Shown one piece after another: positions 61,601 through 64,000 of a stretch of 64,000 nucleotides of DNA. Numbering within the stretch: the stretch's first letter is position 1; each line of letters opens with the position of its first letter. This DNA comes from Diadema setosum (lineage: Eukaryota; Echinodermata; Echinoidea; Diadematoida; Diadematidae), in NCBI RefSeq assembly GCF_964275005.1, contig NC_092702.1, positions 2,679,501 to 2,743,500 of the forward strand. The letters run 5' to 3'. The notes beneath the pieces are model-generated. The model did no database searches, was not told the DNA's origin, and was given only the letters and a program-made list of their open reading frames with translations. Both the position numbers and the translations under genes were made by a program.

Positions 61601-63685
61601 ACCAGTGGTAGTATACCAAATGTGCAGGTATGTTCCTCTGTGAATGATGATTAATTCTGCTCTCTTTGTGCAGAACTTCGAGACAGCTTGTCCCACTTTG
61701 GTTCGGATCTCAAGCGCAGCCTCATCGACTCCATGAAGAAGACGTGGAACACCCTCCATCAGTTTGCCCTGGCCCACCGGGCCCCCGGCACCACCGAGGA
61801 AGATGGGGCCACGCCTGACAACGTGACCGACGAGCAGATGGAGGCGGTTGCCGAGCAACTCAGCAAGCAGCAGCTGGCCAATCAACAAGCGGAGGCAGAG
61901 GGGCAGTCAAGATTTCCAGGTTTGTCCCAAGAAAAGAAAGAGTTTTACTTGCGAGCAGAAGAGATTTTGTCTCTGAAATTTGTATGTTCCATGTACATTC
62001 TGTGTCATTTAAACAAGACTTACAGAACTCTCTGAGCATCAGACTTTTTGTTGAGATTCTTGTATGGCAAATGATATTATCAATGGTTGGTCTTTTTATT
62101 AAAAATGTCATATTAAATCATATGCATTTCATATGTGTGCAGTGTAATGCCAATAATTTTTGTGTGTGTGTGTGTGGCGGGGAGGAGTTTGCTGAATGAA
62201 CTTGAGTGGGAATAAGCCCGTTCATAAATAGGTCATGTGCACATTTGTACAAATGACCTTTCTTTTTGTTCAGGTGGTTAGTAAAAGCACTTCATTCATT
62301 TTCAAAGTGAAAGAATGCATTAGCTTGCCCGACATAACCATTATGGAATTCATGTTCTAACAAAAAATTCAGGTGACCAGAATGGCTCATCAATTAACAC
62401 TTGTGAAACCATCCATTTCATTATTTTGCATTGAATGCATTTGCAAACTTTATACTGACAAGTACTAGGCTTTAATGAACACTTTGATGCTGTCAGGTGG
62501 ATGTGCTGGCAAGCACCATTAATGAGGATTATATGAATGAATCATTTCATCATAGATGCTTATCTCGGTGAATTTAAAACCAATATGCCTATCGCCACAA
62601 ATTACCTTTATGCTTATGTGCAAAGGGTAACTACGAACTTAGTATCTTTGCTGTTGTAGTTTTTGTTGCCGGAGATGTATAAGGGCAATAATAACCTGGT
62701 GTAAGTCCATCATTAATGCCTTTCTGGCACTCATTGCATGTCTGTCATCACAGAGGAGAACCTGAGACTTGGGCAGCTGAATGGTGGGAGGAGGATCGAC
62801 TACGTCTTGCAAGAAGCTCCTCTGGAAAGCTTCAATGAATACCTCTTTGCCATGAGTAGCCACGCCTGTTACTGGTGAGTTCTTAGAGCCATCATCAATA
62901 CATGGACCCTGTCCTGATTGAGCCTAGATAAAATTAATGTCTACACAATAGAATGGACAGAGGTCTCTATCTATTTGCTAGTGCATGATATTATATGTAA
63001 ATGAGTTTGAGATCATGTGGATCTCACTTTTACTGTATTCCCTTTAGAAATAGTATGGTTGAAGATTTTCTTTCTTTGAAAAAAGAAAAGAAAAGAAAGA
63101 TAATCCCATTTTTTCACCCTTGATTATTCATCTTTTTTGTCATTGGTATGAAGAGATCCAGTTCATTCTGATATCTATAAAATGACTTAATAATTAAGGT
63201 ATTATTGGTAGTAGCAAAACAGCATATTACATTAATTTTGTTTTCTTCTACTGTAAGCATCTTTTCTTTACAACTCGAAAAGTCTGTGAGGTCTTTTTCT
63301 CTTGAATTATTTTGCATTTTGTTAAGTCCTAAGATACTGTGACATCAAGAGTATGTTATTAGGATACATTATCTCACCCATAGTGATTTTTGGATGAATT
63401 ATGTGTAAATGTAAACATAACTTGAAAGTAAAAAAAAAAAGGCCACAAAGGATATCGAATATAGCTATTGATGCCACAAATGATATGGAATGCAGCCCTT
63501 TGTGCGAGAGGGCTCCTCTGCCTGCAACTATAAACCACTACCTCTCCTTGATTGTTCCCCCTCCCAGGGAGTCTGAGGACACCGTACTGATGGTGATGAA
63601 GGAGGTTTACGGTCTTCTGGGCATTTTCCCCCAGCTTACGGGGCCACGGCAGGATTCCACCCCTAGTACTCCACTCAGATATTAA
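40250..63685 (+). CDS. SEC23IP: SEC23-interacting protein (p125, WWE-SAM-DDHD), 17 coding exons, 1024 residues
   Basis: Coding exons: 40250-40364, 45527-45904, 46719-46924, 47229-47436, 51977-52170, 53174-53381, 54120-54209, 54668-54809, 55309-55517, 56177-56466, 57657-57752, 58374-58554, 59289-59455, 60615-60720, 61674-61919, 62754-62874, 63568-63685. All introns are GT-AG and the 3075 nt join in frame to TAA; the human protein is 1000 residues. Order: Pro/Gln-rich N-terminus (about 39-255), WWE (about 266-427), lipase-like core with VFVVHGIG and GHSLG (about 445-600), SAM (about 652-712), charged linker, DDHD (about 773-1005). Known role: ER-exit-site scaffold that binds SEC23 through the Pro-rich part and phosphoinositide through SAM-DDHD. 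Start: [11 protein letters not shown] resembles human MAERKPNGG. Exon 2 has EADSFLGQ and FSYF motifs seen in human. Confidence 0.97.
40860..41660. repeat. GC-rich hairpin-bearing repeat region in SEC23IP intron 1
   Basis: Contains hairpins such as ATTTCAGCCC-GAA-GGGCTGAAAT (40921-40946) and GCCGCGCCTCCGGCGGC, a TGATGACGTCATCA palindrome (41131-41144), then CGTATACGCGTA and, near 41630, GGGGGACACCCCCGAAACCC. The composition differs sharply from the surrounding intron. It appears to be an old composite repeat; no coding sequence. Confidence 0.5.
42130..42720 (+). mobile_element. LINE fragment, 5'-truncated (family B), in SEC23IP intron 1
   Basis: Conceptual pieces in different frames: [17 protein letters not shown] (about 42186), then [20 protein letters not shown] with [20 protein letters not shown] (42330-42440), then [19 protein letters not shown] (about 42606) to a stop at 42720. 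These are successive blocks of a CR1/jockey-type polymerase C-terminus. At least two frame changes, between 42240 and 42320 and near 42530, show that the copy is dead. It ends in a GAA-rich stretch near 42810. Confidence 0.85.
43438..44075 (-). mobile_element. LINE fragment, 5'-truncated (family C, L2/CR1-like), in SEC23IP intron 1
   Basis: The - strand frame 44045-43572 encodes [69 protein letters not shown] and [20 protein letters not shown], the classic L2/CR1 polymerase end, without a break. The 3' part has GTAAGCGCTTTGGGCC and AAAAGCGCACTATAAATA, then an (ATT)n tail (43441-43470), as in many marine-animal L2/CR1 elements. The 5' break is near 44075. Confidence 0.88.
44353..45432. mobile_element. 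Outer MITE, AGGGAATGCAAACCC family, interrupted by a second MITE
   Basis: The left arm AGGGAATGCAAACCCAAAGA, then GTGGATTGAGTGAAAGCAGC, is interrupted at 44406-44956 and resumes with GAACACATCAGTGAAAG; the right arm is its inverse and ends GTTTGCGTTCCCT. TTAA flanks both ends (44349-44352 and 45433-45436). Without the insert it is about 525 bp of nearly continuous stem. It lies in SEC23IP intron 1. Confidence 0.85.
44406..44956. mobile_element. Inner MITE, AGGTAGGGGATACC family, nested in the outer MITE
   Basis: The left AGGTAGGGGATACCTTTT and the inverse of the right end (AGGTAGGGAATCCCATTTG) pair; TTAA lies at both junctions (44402-44405 and 44957-44960). Removing it and one TTAA restores the outer arm so that it matches the inverse of its partner arm. 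Confidence 0.8.
45527..46924 (+). other. SEC23IP: SEC23IP exons 2-3: proline/glutamine-rich SEC23-binding region
   Basis: Exon 2 (45527-45904) encodes an acidic start with EADSFLGQ, then long Pro/Ser/Gln-rich sequence; exon 3 (46719-46924) encodes [17 protein letters not shown] followed by a Gly/Pro linker. In the family the Pro-rich N-terminus contacts the COPII coat subunit SEC23; that function is carried over from the family, not read here. Both exons are far more GC-rich than the flanking introns. Exon 3 ends in phase 0 at CAG before GTTAGA. Confidence 0.9.
47448..47622. mobile_element. Pogo/Tigger-like MITE in SEC23IP intron 4
   Basis: CAGTGCACTCCCGTTTCAAC and the inverse of the right end (CAGTGGACGCCTGTTATAAC) pair; TA lies on both sides. 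It is 175 bp long and begins 11 bp after the exon 4 donor. It contains GGTTATAACAAAATTTTGAT. Confidence 0.8.
47696..48248. mobile_element. MITE, AGGGAATGCAAACCC family, complete copy in SEC23IP intron 4
   Basis: The left AGGGGAGTAAAAACCAAGC and right CTTGTTTTTCATTCCCCT ends form long inverse arms, with GAACACATCAGTGAAG near the left and CTGATGTGTTCTAC near the right. Flanks are TTAC and TTAA. About 553 bp; no insert, unlike 44353-45432. Confidence 0.8.
48678..51019. repeat. 2.3 kb composite element with 565 bp tandem units, SEC23IP intron 4
   Basis: It is bounded by the inverse pair TTAGGTGATCCGAT (48678) and CTCGGATCACCTAA (ending 51019), with AATTTGTC-AAGACT-GACAAATT just outside the left end. 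Inside, a unit beginning near AAGATGGCATCTGA repeats at 48902 and 49467 (period 565). Each unit also contains a shorter related block (ACCTTTGACCCTAATTTACA then AAGATGG). The right part has TGACGTCAT motifs and ends in a GAA-rich tract (50940-50970). No coding sequence; the class is unknown. Confidence 0.7.
51234..51588. mobile_element. MITE, AGGGGATGGCTAGTAAC family, complete copy
   Basis: Nearly the whole 355 bp is an inverted repeat: AGGGGATGGCTAGTAACTGA, CCAATCCTTATGGGATTCAT, AAAATTATTTGCTTCAGAA and TCATATTCAAGTAATGTGCA recur inverted on the right. TTAA flanks both ends (51230-51233 and 51589-51592). SEC23IP intron 4; a truncated sibling lies at 18499-18726. Confidence 0.88.
52214..52572. 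mobile_element. MITE, AGGCATTATTTGCCATT family, complete copy in SEC23IP intron 5
   Basis: The left AGGCATTATTTGCCATTTG and the inverse of the right end (AGGTACAGTTTACCATTGG) pair; TTAA lies on both sides. It starts 43 bp after the exon 5 donor. The sibling is at 38117-38499. Confidence 0.82.
52928..52958. repeat. Poly-C run of 31 bases in SEC23IP intron 5
   Basis: An uninterrupted C homopolymer, the longest of many poly-C/poly-G runs in the window. Its length may be unreliable for sequencing reasons. Confidence 0.95.
55309..55517 (+). other. SEC23IP: SEC23IP exon 9: lipase-type nucleophile elbow GHSLG
   Basis: The exon ends in LIGHSLG with the last glycine codon split across the junction; exon 10 then gives SLIVFDLL. 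This is the GxSxG consensus of the PA-preferring phospholipase A1 family. In mammals DDHD1 and DDHD2 are active enzymes whereas p125/SEC23IP is reported as lacking clear activity, so the serine being kept does not prove catalysis. The exon start at 55309 gives [11 protein letters not shown], matching the length of the human segment; a second AG at 55316 would delete residues. Confidence 0.9.
56495..57064. mobile_element. Pogo/Tigger-like MITE in SEC23IP intron 10
   Basis: The left CAGCACTCTCTGCTTAATTG and the inverse of the right end (CAGTACTTTTCACTTAATTG) pair, with TA on both sides. Internal copies of the same words (GATTAAGCGGAGTACC, AATTAAGTGGAGTACCC) lie next to each end. It starts 28 bp after the exon 10 donor. 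Confidence 0.8.
57135..57180. repeat. (TTG)n tract in SEC23IP intron 10
   Basis: About nine TTG units followed by a T-rich stretch; similar short (TTG)n tracts occur at 13097-13125 and 29761-29783. Confidence 0.9.
57835..58065. repeat. ACAT/ATAC-rich simple sequence in SEC23IP intron 11
   Basis: Degenerate (ACAT)n with CACACA and GCAT variants. It produces long spurious open frames on both strands. Confidence 0.9.
59600..60100 (-). repeat. Purine-rich repeat block in SEC23IP intron 13
   Basis: Read on the - strand it ends with GCCTCTGAAGAAGATTCTGC and then GATCGAAAGCTC (59647-59684), a motif resembling those near Penelope-like element ends. The rest is GA-rich with near-duplicate GGACAGACAAAAGGCGGAGG units (near 59828 and 59856) and a poly-G run (60013-60023). 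The assignment is uncertain. Confidence 0.35.
60801..61142. mobile_element. Two head-to-tail MITEs with GGGGGTGTTTCATAAAGC termini
   Basis: Copy 1 (60801-60970) and copy 2 (60971-61142) are colinear. Each is a foldback with AGTTAC/GACTTA-type arms around a shared centre TTCTTGTGCTGAATTATTGA and each starts and ends with (G)nTGTTTCATAAAGC or its inverse. They abut without spacer. SEC23IP intron 14, 80 bp after the exon 14 donor. Confidence 0.85.
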
Positions 63686-64000
63686 TGATATGTAGTTATT
63701 AAAGTATAGCTTTCCCCCTGAGAACACCCCCAAGGAAGTATTGTAAATCTTACTCCAACATTGTTATATTCTGGAGATCCTTGATTTTTATCATTATGAC
63801 AGCAGGTGTCCAAAGAGCAGAATCCGCCTCCACATATGTCTGTTGTTATATTTGAAGATATTTAAAGGTTAGCTGTCCATGATAAAGTAGCATGCTGCTG
63901 CCAACAAGTATGCTGTAGCCTCATTCTTGATCATAATTATAGATCAAGAACATATGAAAAATGATGTAATCACAAAGCATTGCTGATGACATGATTTTTT

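Larger units (their letters stand above)
59289..63616 (+). other. SEC23IP: SEC23IP DDHD domain, exons 13-17
   Basis: Exons 13-17 encode [67 protein letters not shown] and [19 protein letters not shown]. The four residues that name the domain are conserved in type here: the D of DPVAYR, the DY of RIDYVLQE and the H of SSHACYW. In the family this domain binds metal or phosphoinositide and helps membrane targeting. A short charged insert (E/Q-rich, exon 15) lies between the KGRKR and GGRRIDY blocks, as in human. Confidence 0.92.

Noticed and set aside
40250-63685. DDHD1 or DDHD2 as alternative identity for the + strand gene
   Set aside because: DDHD1 lacks the SAM domain; DDHD2 is shorter and lacks the long Pro/Gln-rich N-terminus; MCMBP adjacency also matches SEC23IP.

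Overview
The window is nuclear DNA from an animal, most likely an echinoderm, and a sea urchin would fit best. The reasons are AT-rich introns, many microsatellites and poly-C/poly-G runs, a high load of short foldback (MITE-like) elements, several CR1/L2-type LINE tails, recurrent TAGGCCTA octamers, and three genes whose proteins align with vertebrate orthologues through short exons. The species call is inference. Gene identities rest on reading the translated exons against remembered human sequences; no search was run.

Three spliced genes are supported. (1) A divergent Rab GTPase on the + strand, 12150-16822, six coding exons, 216 residues. (2) MCMBP (MCM-binding protein) on the - strand, 39934 down to 25678, fourteen coding exons, 645 residues. 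(3) SEC23IP (p125, COPII-associated DDHD protein) on the + strand, 40250-63685, seventeen coding exons, 1024 residues. In all three the exon phases join without a frame break. MCMBP and SEC23IP are divergent neighbours with only 315 bp between start codons, an arrangement also known from human chromosome 10, so the interval is probably a shared bidirectional promoter. It holds E2F-like GC motifs, which would suit a replication factor.

Layout: 1-12 kb has no confirmed gene, one candidate exon near 1 kb, two foldback elements and a LINE 3' end. 12-17 kb is the Rab gene. 17-24.5 kb is repeat-rich intergenic DNA with a LINE tail, large foldbacks and microsatellites. 24.5-40 kb is MCMBP, whose stop codon abuts a degenerate tandem array of about 62 bp units. 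40-63.7 kb is SEC23IP, whose long introns hold two more LINE tails, a MITE nested inside another MITE, pogo/Tigger-like elements and a 2.3 kb higher-order repeat.

The most notable observation is an apparent U12-type AT-AC intron in MCMBP (36263-36645), with a textbook 5' site, a branch-site match and an AC end that together restore the reading frame. No complete autonomous mobile element, virus-derived element, CRISPR array or rRNA gene was seen.
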